Shown: positions 35,505 to 45,085 of the stretch, in pieces
How the letters are laid out: every line of letters starts with the position of its first letter
Position numbering within the stretch: position 1 is the stretch's first letter
Notes under the pieces: model-generated
What the model was told of the DNA's origin: nothing
Database searches by the model: none
The model's input: only the letters and a program-made list of their open reading frames with translations
Made by a program: the position numbers and the translations under genes
Assembly: GCA_029247315.1 (NCBI GenBank)
Contig: JAQWLM010000071.1
Location: forward strand, 1-64,000
DNA: 64,000 nt
Reading direction: 5' to 3'
DNA from: AAA164-E04 sp014239995
Lineage (GTDB): Bacteria; Verrucomicrobiota; Verrucomicrobiia; Limisphaerales; AAA164-E04

Positions 35505-36412
35505 TTTTGAAGGAGTCTCTGAATCCGCTTTTCCTGCTTGGCAATGAGAGGCTCCAGTTGGGCAGGTTCTTCTTGGGCGATTTGTTGTTCGTTTTTGCGT
35601 TCACCGTAGACAAAGGCGTCGTTGCGGGGACGCCATCGATGAAAATAAAGGGTGTTCTTCCGGACGATCGCCCTGCGAATGATGTTTGCAGCGGGAGTGT
35701 TCATTGGGAGAATCGGTGGTGGAAAGTCCAGCGCGTCGGCGATAATGTCGCTGACTTTGCGATAGCCTGCCTTTGAAAGATGGAGTTTGTTTTCTCGAAA
35801 TGCAGGATCATTGAGTGCATCCATCCCGAAAAGGTGGATTGCTCTGTGCCCACCCTCCATGGCCGCTTCAAGCATAACATCGGCGTAAAGCTTGAGGCTT
35901 GCATGGAGGGATGCCTTTCCTGCTGGAACCTGGGGCGGAGTGAGGATGACTAGCCTTGCTTCAAGACGAACGATTTGGTCCATCAGGCGTTTGAGTCCCT
36001 GTCGAAAGGACGGAATACCCGCGCTTCCATCAAAGGACTCGTTGAATCCGTAAGCAAGGAAGACGACGGTGGGACGCAGGGTAGTCAAGTGCCTGAGCAT
36101 CCGTTGAAATCCTTCCTCAGGGTCACCGAAAACCTGCCGGCGTCTTCCACCTGCCCGAGAGTGACCATAGACCGTGTCGCCGTCCCATCCAAGGTTGCGG
36201 AAGGTGATGTCTCGCCGTTTCCAGTGAAGCATCATGGATGTTTCCAGATGACCGTAATCCAGTGCTCGCTCAAAAAAGGAATTCCCAAGGAAGACAACCC
36301 TGTCCCCTTCCTCAAGGGTGAATGCTGCAGGTTCCAGGGGCACTGCAGAGGATGCCGGTTGCCACGCCAAGGTCCATAACAGGCTCAGGATGCATGCGGA
36401 TCGGGATGCCAT
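35501..36412 (-). CDS. Secreted SGNH/GDSL hydrolase
   Basis: SGNH hydrolases act mostly as esterases or deacetylases, often on acetylated polysaccharides in PVC bacteria. The 303-residue protein has a signal peptide (ATG at 36410-36412, a run of small and hydrophobic residues ending ASSAVPLEP). Block I is VVFLGNSFFERA, with GNS instead of the usual GDS. An asparagine block (FLAYGFNESFDG) and the catalytic histidine block (NKLHLSKAGYRK) follow. The C-terminal tail is a charged coiled-coil-like stretch (QQIAQEEPAQLEPLIAKQEK). It lies 50 bases after the DUF1501 gene and overlaps the dehydrogenase gene by four bases. A role in de-esterifying a glycan before oxidation is inferred from the neighbours. 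Confidence 0.85.
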   Translation of the reverse strand: MASRSACILSLLWTLAWQPASSAVPLEPAAFTLEEGDRVVFLGNSFFERALDYGHLETSMMLHWKRRDITFRNLGWDGDTVYGHSRAGGRRRQVFGDPEEGFQRMLRHLTTLRPTVVFLAYGFNESFDGSAGIPSFRQGLKRLMDQIVRLEARLVILTPPQVPAGKASLHASLKLYADVMLEAAMEGGHRAIHLFGMDALNDPAFRENKLHLSKAGYRKVSDIIADALDFPPPILPMNTPAANIIRRAIVRKNTLYFHRWRPRNDAFVYGERKNEQQIAQEEPAQLEPLIAKQEKRIQRLLQK

Positions 36413-36462
36413 GGTTCTCAATATTCCGTATTTTCAAGAAATTGGCAATAGGGGAACAGGGC

Positions 36463-37938
36463 CTAGACAAGAATGTCTCGAATGACCTTTCCTTCATCCG
36501 TGGGGCCAATGAGTCTGTTGTTCAGTCCCTGGTAAGGGTAGCCGAACCGGTGGGGATGGATGCCGACCTGATGCAGGATGGTCGCTTGCAGATCACGCAT
36601 GCCAACCGGGTTCTCGGCGACATAATATCCGATCTCGTCTGTATGGCCATAAGCGCCTGGTTGAATGCCGCCTCCTGCCATCCACATGGTAAAGGCATAG
36701 GGGTGGTGATCCCGTCCAATGAACCCCTTTTTTAAATCGCTGCGGGCGTTGTTTTGCATCATGGGTGTCCTTCCGAATTCACCTCCCCATACAATCAGTG
36801 TTTCCTCGAGCATGCCGCGTTGTTTCAGATCTGTGATCAGGGCCGCGATGGCCTGGTCAATCTGGCGGGACTTGATGGGAAGTGTCTCGTCGATGGATTC
36901 ACCGGGTGAGGATCCGTGGTGGTCCCATCCCCAGTCGTAGAGCTGTACGAATCTAACTCCATTTTCAACCAGTCGTCTTGCTAGGACACAATTATTTGCG
37001 AATGTGGGATCATTCCCCTTGTAGAGAGTACGCGGATCGGAAGCTGTCTCGGCTTCCGAGATGTGTCCGGGTTTAGCCCCGTAGAGCCTGAGGATGTGTG
37101 CTGGCTCTCTTGAAATATCCATGACCTCTGGCACGGACATTTGCATGCGGAAAGCCAGTTCATACTGCGCGATGCGGGTGATTGTTTCGGGATCTCCAGT
37201 GCGCACGTGCTGCATGTGGTTGAGGTCCTTCAGCGCATCAAGGGTATGGCGTCTGGCGGGTCGACTCATTCCCGGGGGATCAGACAGGTAAAGGATAGGA
37301 TCCCCGCCGTCAGTGCGGCATTGTACTCCCTGATAGAGTGTTGGCAAAAAGCCAGAGCCCCACAGAGATTTTCCGGCGCTTGGCGTCTTACCCCCAGAAG
37401 CCAGCACGACAAATCCGGGAAGATCCTTGCTGAGGCTTCCGATGCCATAGGTGATCCATGAGCCCATGGAGGGGTAACCAGGCAGGGAATTGCCGGTTTG
37501 AAGGAGCAGTTGGGCAGGTGAATGATTGAACTGTTCTGTGTGACATGAGCGAATGATGCAGACATCATCCACGACCTTGGAAAACGCTGGTAGGAGGGTG
37601 CTGACCCATTGCCCAGTCTGGCCATGCTGCTGGATATCGAACTGTGGTTCGAGCATTTTGGGTGTGCCTTTGATGAAGGCAAACCGTTTTCCCTCCAGGT
37701 ATTCTTTCGGGCAATCAGCTCCATGGAATTTGTGGAGTGCGGGTTTGTGCTCAAAAAGATCGATTTGTGAGGGCGAACCCGCCATGTGAAGATAAATCAC
37801 CGACTTGGCTTTTGCGGGAAGCCTGAACCCTGTCTCCGCTGCCCCATGCACCTCGCGGTTCAAGAGTGATTGGAGTGCCATGGTCCCGAAACCAAGTCCC
37901 ATGTTTCCAAAAAAATGTCTGCGTGTATGTATGTTCAT
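36463..37938 (-). CDS. DUF1501 family protein (second copy)
   Basis: This 491-residue secreted protein of the DUF1501 family has an N-terminus (MNIHTRRHFFGNMGLGFGT) that looks like a Tat signal with a twin arginine. Landmarks are SVIYLHMAGSPSQIDLFEHK, HTEQFNHSPAQLLLQTG, RFVQLYDWGWDHHG, ETLIVWGGEFGRTPMMQ, GRDHHPYAFTMWMAGGG and DLQATILHQVGIHP. It resembles the copy at 4024-5436 throughout and is likewise paired with a DUF1553 protein. The ATG at 37936-37938 has an AAGG ribosome site six bases upstream, and the gene starts eight bases after the DUF1553 stop. It is therefore tightly cotranscribed. The activity of the family is not known; the fold is related to sulfatases and phosphatases. Confidence 0.9.
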   Translation of the reverse strand: MNIHTRRHFFGNMGLGFGTMALQSLLNREVHGAAETGFRLPAKAKSVIYLHMAGSPSQIDLFEHKPALHKFHGADCPKEYLEGKRFAFIKGTPKMLEPQFDIQQHGQTGQWVSTLLPAFSKVVDDVCIIRSCHTEQFNHSPAQLLLQTGNSLPGYPSMGSWITYGIGSLSKDLPGFVVLASGGKTPSAGKSLWGSGFLPTLYQGVQCRTDGGDPILYLSDPPGMSRPARRHTLDALKDLNHMQHVRTGDPETITRIAQYELAFRMQMSVPEVMDISREPAHILRLYGAKPGHISEAETASDPRTLYKGNDPTFANNCVLARRLVENGVRFVQLYDWGWDHHGSSPGESIDETLPIKSRQIDQAIAALITDLKQRGMLEETLIVWGGEFGRTPMMQNNARSDLKKGFIGRDHHPYAFTMWMAGGGIQPGAYGHTDEIGYYVAENPVGMRDLQATILHQVGIHPHRFGYPYQGLNNRLIGPTDEGKVIRDILV

Positions 37939-37946
37939 ACCGAGCC

Positions 37947-40238
37947 TTATTTCATCAGGAATTCATCCAGATTCAGGAGCACATTGGCGACTCCGATCAT
38001 GGCCGCATCCCCCGTTGGTATGCCTGCCGTTTTCATCAGGACCTGGGCCCCATCCGGATCTTTTTCATGCAGTAATTTCAGGGCGTGATAAAGTTTCATC
38101 AGCCGGTCCAGTTCGTGCTCCTCGGGAACGCGCGCCAGGAGCCGTCGAAATCCTTCACTGATGTTCATGGCCAGATCCTTGCCATGGGTCTGCATGTGCT
38201 GAGAAAGAGCACCCGCTGCTTCCACGAATGCGAGGTCGTTCAGGGTAACCAGGGCTTGAAGCGGTGTGTTGGTTCGCACACGGCGTATCTGGCAGATCTC
38301 CCCACTTCCTGCATCAAAGGTGGTCATGGCAGGATGTGGGCTGGTTCGCTTGAGGTAGGTGTAGATGGCTCTGCGGTATCGCTCCCCCCCCGTGGCATTC
38401 TTCCAGTCCTCCCCGCTGTAAGTTGTCTTCCATACTCCCGGTGGCTGGTGCGGCATGACGGAAGGCCCTCCAACCTTTCGCGTCAGCAATCCAGAGGCCG
38501 CCAAGGCCTGGTCACGTACGGCTTCGGCAGATAATCGAAAACGCGGCCCACGGCTGAGCCATCTGTTGGAGGGGTCCTTGGCCAGATGATCACGGGTGCT
38601 CTCCGATGTTTGACGGTAGGTTTTTGAAAGGACCATGACACGCAGGATTTTCTTCAGGGACCACCCTTTTTCACGAAATTCCAGTGCCAGCCAATCGAGT
38701 AGTTTCGGATGGCTTGGTGCTAGCCCCTGCGACCCAAAATCCTCCTCAGTCTCCACCAATCCTCTCCCAAAAAGGCGTGCCCAGACGCGGTTTGCCAGAA
38801 CCCGGGCCGTGAGTGGATTCTTGGCGGAGATCAACCATGTTGCGACATCGAGCCTCGAACGGGCTTCCTTTACAGGTGGAATACCTAAACCGGGTAAGAG
38901 TGTTGGTTCGATGATCTCGCCCTGGTTTAGAAAATTCCCACGCTTTTGAATCCGTGTTGTCCTTTGTTTCCCAGGAGGCAGTTCCAGCATGACAGGCGTC
39001 TTGGAGATCTGGTGGTCCAACTGCTCTAGACGTTGGCGGGTTTTTTCAAGATCTTCCTTCTGGTCAGTCCTCTGCTCGAGCCTTGCGATGGCTTCCTTCA
39101 GTTGAGCGACCTCTCTCCCCTGTGTCGCGTTGGGAGTGGGCCACAGGGGAGTTTCCTGGTCGTTGTCCTCCGTCTGGTTAAAGAAAGCGTAGAAGGCGTA
39201 ATAATCATTCAGGCTGATAGGATCATACTTGTGCGAGTGGCACTTGGCGCAACCCATGGTGAGCCCCATCCAGACCTGAATGGTGGTATCCACTCGGTCC
39301 TTCACGGCCTTGACGCGAAACTCCTCATTGTCTGTGCCACCCTCTTCGTTAGTCATTGTGTTTCGATGAAAAGCGGTGGCTAAAACCTGCTGGCTGGTGC
39401 GTTTTGGAAGCAGGTCTCCCGCCAGTTGTTCCAAAGTAAAACGGTCGTAGGGCATATCCGCATTGAAAGCATCGATGACCCAGTCACGGTAGCGCCAGAT
39501 GTCGCGGTGTTTGTCTTTTTCATAGCCTCTGGTGTCTGCGTAACGCGCAAGGTCCAGCCACATTCTTGCCCAGTGTTCACCGAAAGATTCGGAACCAAGG
39601 AGTCTGTCCACGACTTTTTCAAAGGCATCAGGGTCGGTATCTTCCTTAAAGCGATCCACCTCTTGTGGTGTCGGGGGAAGGCCGACGAGATCCAGGCTTA
39701 CACGACGTATTAAGCTTGAGGATTTTTCGAGGGAAGAAGGTTGCAGACCTTGAGACTCCATCTGTGCCAGAATAAAATAGTCGATGGGGGAATCAGGCCA
39801 CTTGGACTGAATGACTTGAGGGATGGTTTCCCTGTGGGGTGCCACAAATGCCCAGTGCGTTTCATAGTTTGCCCCTGAGATGATCCAGTCTCGGATCAGT
39901 GTGCGCTCTCCCTTTGCCAGAGGGTTCCCGTGCTTGGCCGGAGGCATGACGTCCTCCGGATCAGAACTTTCAATACGCATTATCAGAGCGCTTTGTTCAG
40001 GCTTGCCGGGGACCACTGCGGCGTAGCCACCCAGATCGCTCAAGGCTCCCTCGCGGACATCCAGTCTCAGTCCTGCCTTGCGTGCCGTGTCGTCCGGACC
40101 ATGGCACTTCAGGCAATGTTCCGACAGAATGGGGCGGATGATTCGATTGAAATCGACCTCAGCCCGTGTATTCAGAAAAAGAAGGGTGATTCCTGCGATG
40201 AAACACAATCCAAATGAATGGGGACGGGGTGGTGCCAT
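37947..40238 (-). CDS. PSCyt1-DUF1549-DUF1553 protein, compact form (second copy)
   Basis: The 763-residue protein is the shortest of three related proteins here. A signal peptide is followed by the cytochrome-like domain with CLKCHGPD (CxxCH at residues 42-46), then DUF1549 with CAKCHSHKYDP. A short coiled-coil linker (EVAQLKEAIARLEQRTDQK) takes the place of a sugar-binding module. The C-terminal DUF1553 domain has NRVWARLFGRGLVETEEDFG, RLSAEAVRDQ and TPLQALVTLNDLAF. Unlike the other two copies it has neither a LamG nor a discoidin insert. It is the first gene of the operon running through the DUF1501, SGNH and dehydrogenase genes, and is divergent from the DUF1080 gene at 40361. Confidence 0.9.
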   Translation of the reverse strand: MAPPRPHSFGLCFIAGITLLFLNTRAEVDFNRIIRPILSEHCLKCHGPDDTARKAGLRLDVREGALSDLGGYAAVVPGKPEQSALIMRIESSDPEDVMPPAKHGNPLAKGERTLIRDWIISGANYETHWAFVAPHRETIPQVIQSKWPDSPIDYFILAQMESQGLQPSSLEKSSSLIRRVSLDLVGLPPTPQEVDRFKEDTDPDAFEKVVDRLLGSESFGEHWARMWLDLARYADTRGYEKDKHRDIWRYRDWVIDAFNADMPYDRFTLEQLAGDLLPKRTSQQVLATAFHRNTMTNEEGGTDNEEFRVKAVKDRVDTTIQVWMGLTMGCAKCHSHKYDPISLNDYYAFYAFFNQTEDNDQETPLWPTPNATQGREVAQLKEAIARLEQRTDQKEDLEKTRQRLEQLDHQISKTPVMLELPPGKQRTTRIQKRGNFLNQGEIIEPTLLPGLGIPPVKEARSRLDVATWLISAKNPLTARVLANRVWARLFGRGLVETEEDFGSQGLAPSHPKLLDWLALEFREKGWSLKKILRVMVLSKTYRQTSESTRDHLAKDPSNRWLSRGPRFRLSAEAVRDQALAASGLLTRKVGGPSVMPHQPPGVWKTTYSGEDWKNATGGERYRRAIYTYLKRTSPHPAMTTFDAGSGEICQIRRVRTNTPLQALVTLNDLAFVEAAGALSQHMQTHGKDLAMNISEGFRRLLARVPEEHELDRLMKLYHALKLLHEKDPDGAQVLMKTAGIPTGDAAMIGVANVLLNLDEFLMK

Positions 40239-40360
40239 GTATACAAGCCATCCTTACACAGTTCTACATGGAATTCAACCACCTTGCATGCTGCCACTGC
40301 TACCTTCTTCCTTGGTCTGTGCTCTTGAAATCTCAGCTTATTGTTGATTTAATCACTCCC

Positions 40361-41191
40361 ATGCAAATCTCGATGTGCCCATGCAGATATCTTTCGCGTC
40401 CATGCCTGCTTATCTGTTGGCTGTTTCTTCAATTCTCGGTGCTTTCTTCCTTTGCTGAGAGCGCAAGCACAAAAAACGAATGGATTCCTCTCTTTGACGG
40501 AAAAAGTCTGGATGGCTGGATTCCAAAAATACGTTATCGAGCGCTTGGGGAAAACCATGGCAACACATTCCGTGTCGAGGAAGGCTTGCTCAAGGTGGGT
40601 TATGACCCTGGGGCCTACCCGGAGTTTCAAGAGACATTCGGGCATCTTTTCTATCACAAACCCTATACCAATTATGTGCTGAGGGCGGAGTATCGCTTTG
40701 TGGGGTCGCAGGTCAAAGGCGGCCCTGGCTGGGCTTATCGAAACAGCGGCTTGATGCTCCATGGAGAGATGCCTGAAACGATGGAAGTAGATCAGGATTT
40801 TCCAGCCTCCATTGAAGTGCAATTGCTTGGTGGAGATGGGAAAAATAAGCGTACTACTGCCAATATTTGCACCCCGGGTACGCATATCACCTTGGATGGT
40901 TCTTTGACGAAACGACACTGTATGGGATCCAGCTCCAAGACCTACCATGGTGATCAATGGGTGACTGTCGAGGTGGAAGTGCGAGGTCATGCTTCCATGA
41001 AATGTATGATGGAAGGACAGACCGTTTTCATGCTCACGCATCCGGTGCTGGATGATGGAGATCCGCATTCCAGGCGGCTCATGGATGCCAACGGTGGGGA
41101 TGCGCGTATTGTCGGTGGCAGCATTTCGATACAATCCGAAAGCCATCCTGTGGAGTTTCGCAGGATTGAACTGAAAAAACTCGAGAATTGA
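40361..41191 (+). CDS. DUF1080 (3-keto-disaccharide hydrolase-like) secreted protein
   Basis: This 277-residue protein has a signal peptide (CLLICWLFLQFSVLSSFAES) and a concanavalin-like DUF1080 domain. Landmarks are WIPLFDGKSLDGWIPK near its start, NTFRVEEGLLKVGYD, LRAEYRFVGSQ, RNSGLMLHGE, SIEVQLLGGDGKNKRTTANIC and the closing PVEFRRIELKKL. The family includes enzymes that hydrolyse 3-keto-glycosides, but many members are not tested. The start is one of two ATGs, at 40361 or 40373. It is divergent from the four-gene operon that ends with the sugar dehydrogenase. This placement makes a linked role in 3-keto-sugar breakdown plausible but unproven. A short hairpin without a T run follows the stop. 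Confidence 0.85.
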   Translation: MQISMCPCRYLSRPCLLICWLFLQFSVLSSFAESASTKNEWIPLFDGKSLDGWIPKIRYRALGENHGNTFRVEEGLLKVGYDPGAYPEFQETFGHLFYHKPYTNYVLRAEYRFVGSQVKGGPGWAYRNSGLMLHGEMPETMEVDQDFPASIEVQLLGGDGKNKRTTANICTPGTHITLDGSLTKRHCMGSSSKTYHGDQWVTVEVEVRGHASMKCMMEGQTVFMLTHPVLDDGDPHSRRLMDANGGDARIVGGSISIQSESHPVEFRRIELKKLEN

Positions 41192-41333
41192 GTTTGATCT
41201 CGATTCAAACTCATGGAGATCACCATGACCGATTGATCCTGCTTTGCATGGAATCAAGGACGGTATAAAGGTGACAATTGACCTAAGGCATGCAAGGCTT
41301 GCCTGAAATCTACCTATCAAGATTCTAGAACCC

Positions 41334-43622
41334 GTGAAATTTTTGAAGTCGATTCCCCTGATTAAGTCCGTCATTTCGTTTTTGGTGCTCCTTACCATGG
41401 TTGGAATATGCTTGTTGCTGCTAATGAGTGGGGTCATGACAATGAAAGGAATCAAGACGCAAGCAGCTGCCCCTCCAATGTCCATGAATCACACCAACCG
41501 TCTGGCTGGCCAGAAGTCTCCCTACCTTCTTCAGCACGCGCACAATCCCGTGGACTGGTATCCATGGGGTGATGAGGCCTTCAAGAAAGCACGTGAAGAA
41601 AATAAGATGATTTTTTTGTCTGTTGGCTATTCCACCTGCCACTGGTGTCATGTCATGGCACACGAATCATTCGAAAATGAAGACATTGCCAAGGTCCTCA
41701 ACGCTTATTTTGTGTGCGTGAAGGTGGATCGGGAGGAAAGACCGGATGTCGATAAAATATATATGACATTCGTTCAGGCCACGACCGGAAGCGGTGGTTG
41801 GCCAATGAGTGTCTGGTTAACACCCGATCTTAAGCCGGTCGTGGGTGGCACTTATTTCCCTCCTGCACGTAAATTTGGTCGTCCCGGTTTTCCGGATATC
41901 TGCATGCAGATTGGAGAAGCGTGGAAGCAGGATCAGAAGCGTTTGATCGAGAGCGGGAATGATGTGCTCAAGCGCTTGCGTGAAGTTTATTCCGGTGCAT
42001 CCAGCGGTGCGCGCCCCTTGAGCAAAGCGATGCTGGATCAGGCCTACGCGCGGATTGCTTCACAATATGATGACGAGAACAAGGGCTTTGGTGCGGCCCC
42101 CAAATTTCCGCGACCTGTCACGTTTAACTTTCTCCTGCGTCACATGCACCATCATGGAAGGACGTCAGGGGTCGGGTCCAAGGCTTTGTCAATGACCTTG
42201 GAAACACTGAAGACGATGGCCAGGGGTGGTATTCATGATCACCTTGGAGGCGGGTTTCATCGGTATGCCGTGGACAAGCAATGGCACGTGCCTCACTTTG
42301 AGAAGATGCTCTATGACCAGGCCCAGTTGGCCATGGTTTATCTGGACGCCTTCCAGATCACTGGAGAAAAAAACTACGCCGATACGGCACGCGATATCCT
42401 CGACTACGTTTTACGGGACATGACCCACGACCAAGGCGGATTTTATTCTGCGGAGGATGCTGACAGTCTTGTTGAGCACGGAAAGGCTGATCATGCCGAG
42501 GGTGCTTTTTATGTCTGGACAGCAGACCAGATCAAGCAGGAGATTGGTGAAACCCATGCCGCCTGGTTTAACGCCATGTATGGGATAGAGCTCGATGGTA
42601 ATGCCCCATTGGGAAGCGATCCCCAGGGTGAGTTCAAGGACAAGAATATCCTCATTCAGCGCAGAACAGTTTCCGAAGTGGCCGCGAGATTTAAACAAGA
42701 TCCCGGTGTGGTGGCCAAGGCCCTTATGGAAGCACGCAATAAACTGAAATCCATTCGCGATCAGAGGCCCAGGCCTCATTTGGATGACAAGGTGATTGCG
42801 TCATGGAATGGTCTCATGATTTCCGCATTTGCAAAGGCCGGGCAAATCCTGGATGACGGTCAGACCTATGCGAGTGCTGCTGTTCATGCCGCCTCGTTCA
42901 TCCATGATCATTTATATGACCCTTCAAGCAAGACATTGTTCCGTATTCATCGCGGGGAGCGTTCGAATATTGAAGGTTTTCTGGATGACCATGCGTTTCT
43001 CATTCAGGGGTTGATCGACCTTTATGAGACGACCTTCGACATTCGCTGGCTCAAGTGGGCCGCCACACTTCAGGCGAGGCAGGATGATCATTTCTGGGAT
43101 GCCGAGCACGGGGGATATTTTGCGACGCGTGCCGAAACGGCAGATATTCTCCTGCGTATCAAGGACGACTACGATGGCGCGGAACCTTCTGCCAATTCCA
43201 TCTCAATCATGAATCTTTTGCGCCTGCATCATTCTTTGGGTGATCCTCAGTTTCTACGCAAAGCGGAGACCTCCCTTCAACATTTTTCAACGAGTATGAG
43301 CGATCAACCCTCAGGGATGCCCCAAATGCTGGCCGCTCTGAGTGATTTCCTCCATCCGGCGCGCCAGGTTGTCTTTGCATCTGATCCCTCAGATGCAAAA
43401 TTAAGGGAAATGCAACGGTTGCTCCATCAACATTTTTTTCCGGGTAAGGTGGTGTTACTTGCTGATGGTGCCCAGGGTCAGGCATTCCTCGGCAGGCATC
43501 TTGAGTTTATCGAGTCGGTTTCCAGAATTGACAACCAGACCACTGCCTATGTCTGCGAAAACTATGTATGTCAGCGGCCGACGAATGTCACGGATGTCTT
43601 TGCAAAACTCCTGAAGCCTTGA
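41334..43622 (+). CDS. Thioredoxin-domain DUF255 protein (YyaL/SSP411-like)
   Basis: The 762-residue protein combines an N-terminal thioredoxin-like DUF255 domain with a large all-helical (alpha/alpha)6 domain. The first has NRLAGQKSPYLLQHAHNPVDW and the CxxC pair C102-C105 in STCHWCHVMAHESF, then FVCVKVDREERPDVDK. The second has the family pattern SHLGGGFHRYAVD-like DHLGGGFHRYAVDKQW, FEKMLYDQAQLA and DDHAFLIQGLIDLYE. It is related to human SPATA20 and bacterial YyaL; the exact role is unknown, with glycan or redox functions suggested for relatives. A GTG start gives a hydrophobic N-terminus (about residues 10-31), unlike the cytoplasmic homologues, so it may be membrane-anchored. Its stop overlaps the xseA ATG (TGATG). 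Confidence 0.9.
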   Translation: MKFLKSIPLIKSVISFLVLLTMVGICLLLLMSGVMTMKGIKTQAAAPPMSMNHTNRLAGQKSPYLLQHAHNPVDWYPWGDEAFKKAREENKMIFLSVGYSTCHWCHVMAHESFENEDIAKVLNAYFVCVKVDREERPDVDKIYMTFVQATTGSGGWPMSVWLTPDLKPVVGGTYFPPARKFGRPGFPDICMQIGEAWKQDQKRLIESGNDVLKRLREVYSGASSGARPLSKAMLDQAYARIASQYDDENKGFGAAPKFPRPVTFNFLLRHMHHHGRTSGVGSKALSMTLETLKTMARGGIHDHLGGGFHRYAVDKQWHVPHFEKMLYDQAQLAMVYLDAFQITGEKNYADTARDILDYVLRDMTHDQGGFYSAEDADSLVEHGKADHAEGAFYVWTADQIKQEIGETHAAWFNAMYGIELDGNAPLGSDPQGEFKDKNILIQRRTVSEVAARFKQDPGVVAKALMEARNKLKSIRDQRPRPHLDDKVIASWNGLMISAFAKAGQILDDGQTYASAAVHAASFIHDHLYDPSSKTLFRIHRGERSNIEGFLDDHAFLIQGLIDLYETTFDIRWLKWAATLQARQDDHFWDAEHGGYFATRAETADILLRIKDDYDGAEPSANSISIMNLLRLHHSLGDPQFLRKAETSLQHFSTSMSDQPSGMPQMLAALSDFLHPARQVVFASDPSDAKLREMQRLLHQHFFPGKVVLLADGAQGQAFLGRHLEFIESVSRIDNQTTAYVCENYVCQRPTNVTDVFAKLLKP

Positions 43623-45085
43623 TGCAATTCAAGGATTCATCATCTCAATGGGAGTTTGGCCAACTCTTTGACGAGAAGTCGCCCTCCAAGCCTGATTCCT
43701 TTACCAAGGATCAGGTTGACGACCCAATCCCCGTCTGGACCGTCAGCGCGTTAACGCGTCAAATACGTAATCTGCTGGAAGGGAAATTTCGATCAGTCAA
43801 GGTCACGGGAGAGGTGAGCAATTTAAGGTTACAGGGTTCGGGCCATTGTTATTTCACGCTCAAGGATGGTGACGCACAACTCTCCTGTGTTTTGTTTCGA
43901 AATGAACGTGTTCAGCATCGTCATCAGCTTGAGCAGGGTAGCAGGCTTGTCTTGAGCGGTGATATCTCTGTTTACATGCCGCGTGGGCAATACCAGTTGA
44001 TTGTCCGTTCCATCGAGCTGGATGGTGTTGGTATGCTCCAACAAGCTTTTGAAAACCTGAAACAAAAACTCAAAAAGGAGGGCTTGTTCGAAACGAATCG
44101 TAAGCGTGCACTTCCAAAGTATCCCGACTCCATAGGCATCGTGACTTCGGCTAGTGGTGCAGCTCTCCGTGATGTTCTCAGCGTCCTGCGCCGCCGTCAC
44201 CCTGGGATCAAGTTAACGGTGTCTGCATGCCGGGTTCAAGGGGACGGAGCAGCTGAAGAAATTGCCACTTCCATCCGGCAACTGAACGCCTGGCACGCGA
44301 GCGACGCAGAAAAACATCCCATGGACCTGATCCTGGTTACCAGGGGAGGTGGTAGTCTGGAGGATTTATGGGCTTTCAACGAAGAGGTGGTGGCCAGATC
44401 CATTGCCGATTCGCCCTTACCGGTGGTTTCAGCCGTGGGGCATGAGATTGACTTTACGATCAGCGATTTCACCGCTGATGTGCGAGCTGCGACTCCCAGC
44501 GCTGCTGCTGAGCTCATTACTGAAGGTTTTGTCCTGGCACGTGAGTTTTTAGAGGATGTTCCCATAAGGATGGCCTGCATAGTGGATGCTTTTTTGGAGC
44601 AGAATACTCGATACCTTGGGCAGCTTCGTAAACGATTGGGATACCTGCATCCTAGGCGGGGCATGGAGCGTCACTCTCAGCGCGTTGATGACCTCGAGGA
44701 TGCCATTTCAAGGATGGCAATGCTCCATTTGGAGCATTGCTCCCGGCGACTTGAAACGCTATCTGCATTAATGAGAACCCTTCATCCTCGAGGTTGTCAG
44801 CAGGAACAAGTGCAGAAAGTGCAGTATCTTCAACAACGGGCTCTATCCCTGCTGGAGAGCCAGGTTGAGGGGCGTGCTCGTCTCGTGTCGCACCTTTCTG
44901 CACAACTCAAGTTATTGGGACCCATGGAGGTATTGTCGCGTGGCTATTCCATCACACGGCATCAAAAGTCAGGCGAGGTTGTTCGCTCGACTCAGGAGGT
45001 AACCACTGGGGATCGTCTCTTGACTCGACTCACGGACGGTGTAATTACCAGTCGCGTTCCTCCGACGCCATCCAAAGTCTTGTGA
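43622..45085 (+). CDS. xseA: Exodeoxyribonuclease VII large subunit XseA
   Basis: XseA with XseB forms exonuclease VII, which cuts single-stranded DNA from both ends. The 487-residue protein starts at the ATG of a TGATG junction with the DUF255 gene. It has an N-terminal OB fold (VWTVSALTRQIRNLLEGKF, GEVSNLRLQGSGHCYFTLK) and a catalytic domain with GIVTSASGAALRDVLSVLRRRHP-type sequence, LILVTRGGGSLEDLW and SAVGHEIDFTISDFTADVRA. A long helical C-terminal part and a final LLGPMEVLSRGYSIT complete it. All core motifs are present. The small-subunit gene is not adjacent but lies at 60305-60634. No clear terminator follows. Confidence 0.96.
   Translation: MQFKDSSSQWEFGQLFDEKSPSKPDSFTKDQVDDPIPVWTVSALTRQIRNLLEGKFRSVKVTGEVSNLRLQGSGHCYFTLKDGDAQLSCVLFRNERVQHRHQLEQGSRLVLSGDISVYMPRGQYQLIVRSIELDGVGMLQQAFENLKQKLKKEGLFETNRKRALPKYPDSIGIVTSASGAALRDVLSVLRRRHPGIKLTVSACRVQGDGAAEEIATSIRQLNAWHASDAEKHPMDLILVTRGGGSLEDLWAFNEEVVARSIADSPLPVVSAVGHEIDFTISDFTADVRAATPSAAAELITEGFVLAREFLEDVPIRMACIVDAFLEQNTRYLGQLRKRLGYLHPRRGMERHSQRVDDLEDAISRMAMLHLEHCSRRLETLSALMRTLHPRGCQQEQVQKVQYLQQRALSLLESQVEGRARLVSHLSAQLKLLGPMEVLSRGYSITRHQKSGEVVRSTQEVTTGDRLLTRLTDGVITSRVPPTPSKVL

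Noticed and set aside
41190..41212. An 8-bp stem after the DUF1080 gene
   Set aside because: There is no T run after it, and half of it lies in the stop codon region; too weak to call a terminator.
44717..44740. A perfect 10-bp stem with loop ATTT inside xseA
   Set aside because: It is inside a conserved coding region and encodes ordinary residues (AMLHLEHC); it has no T tract.
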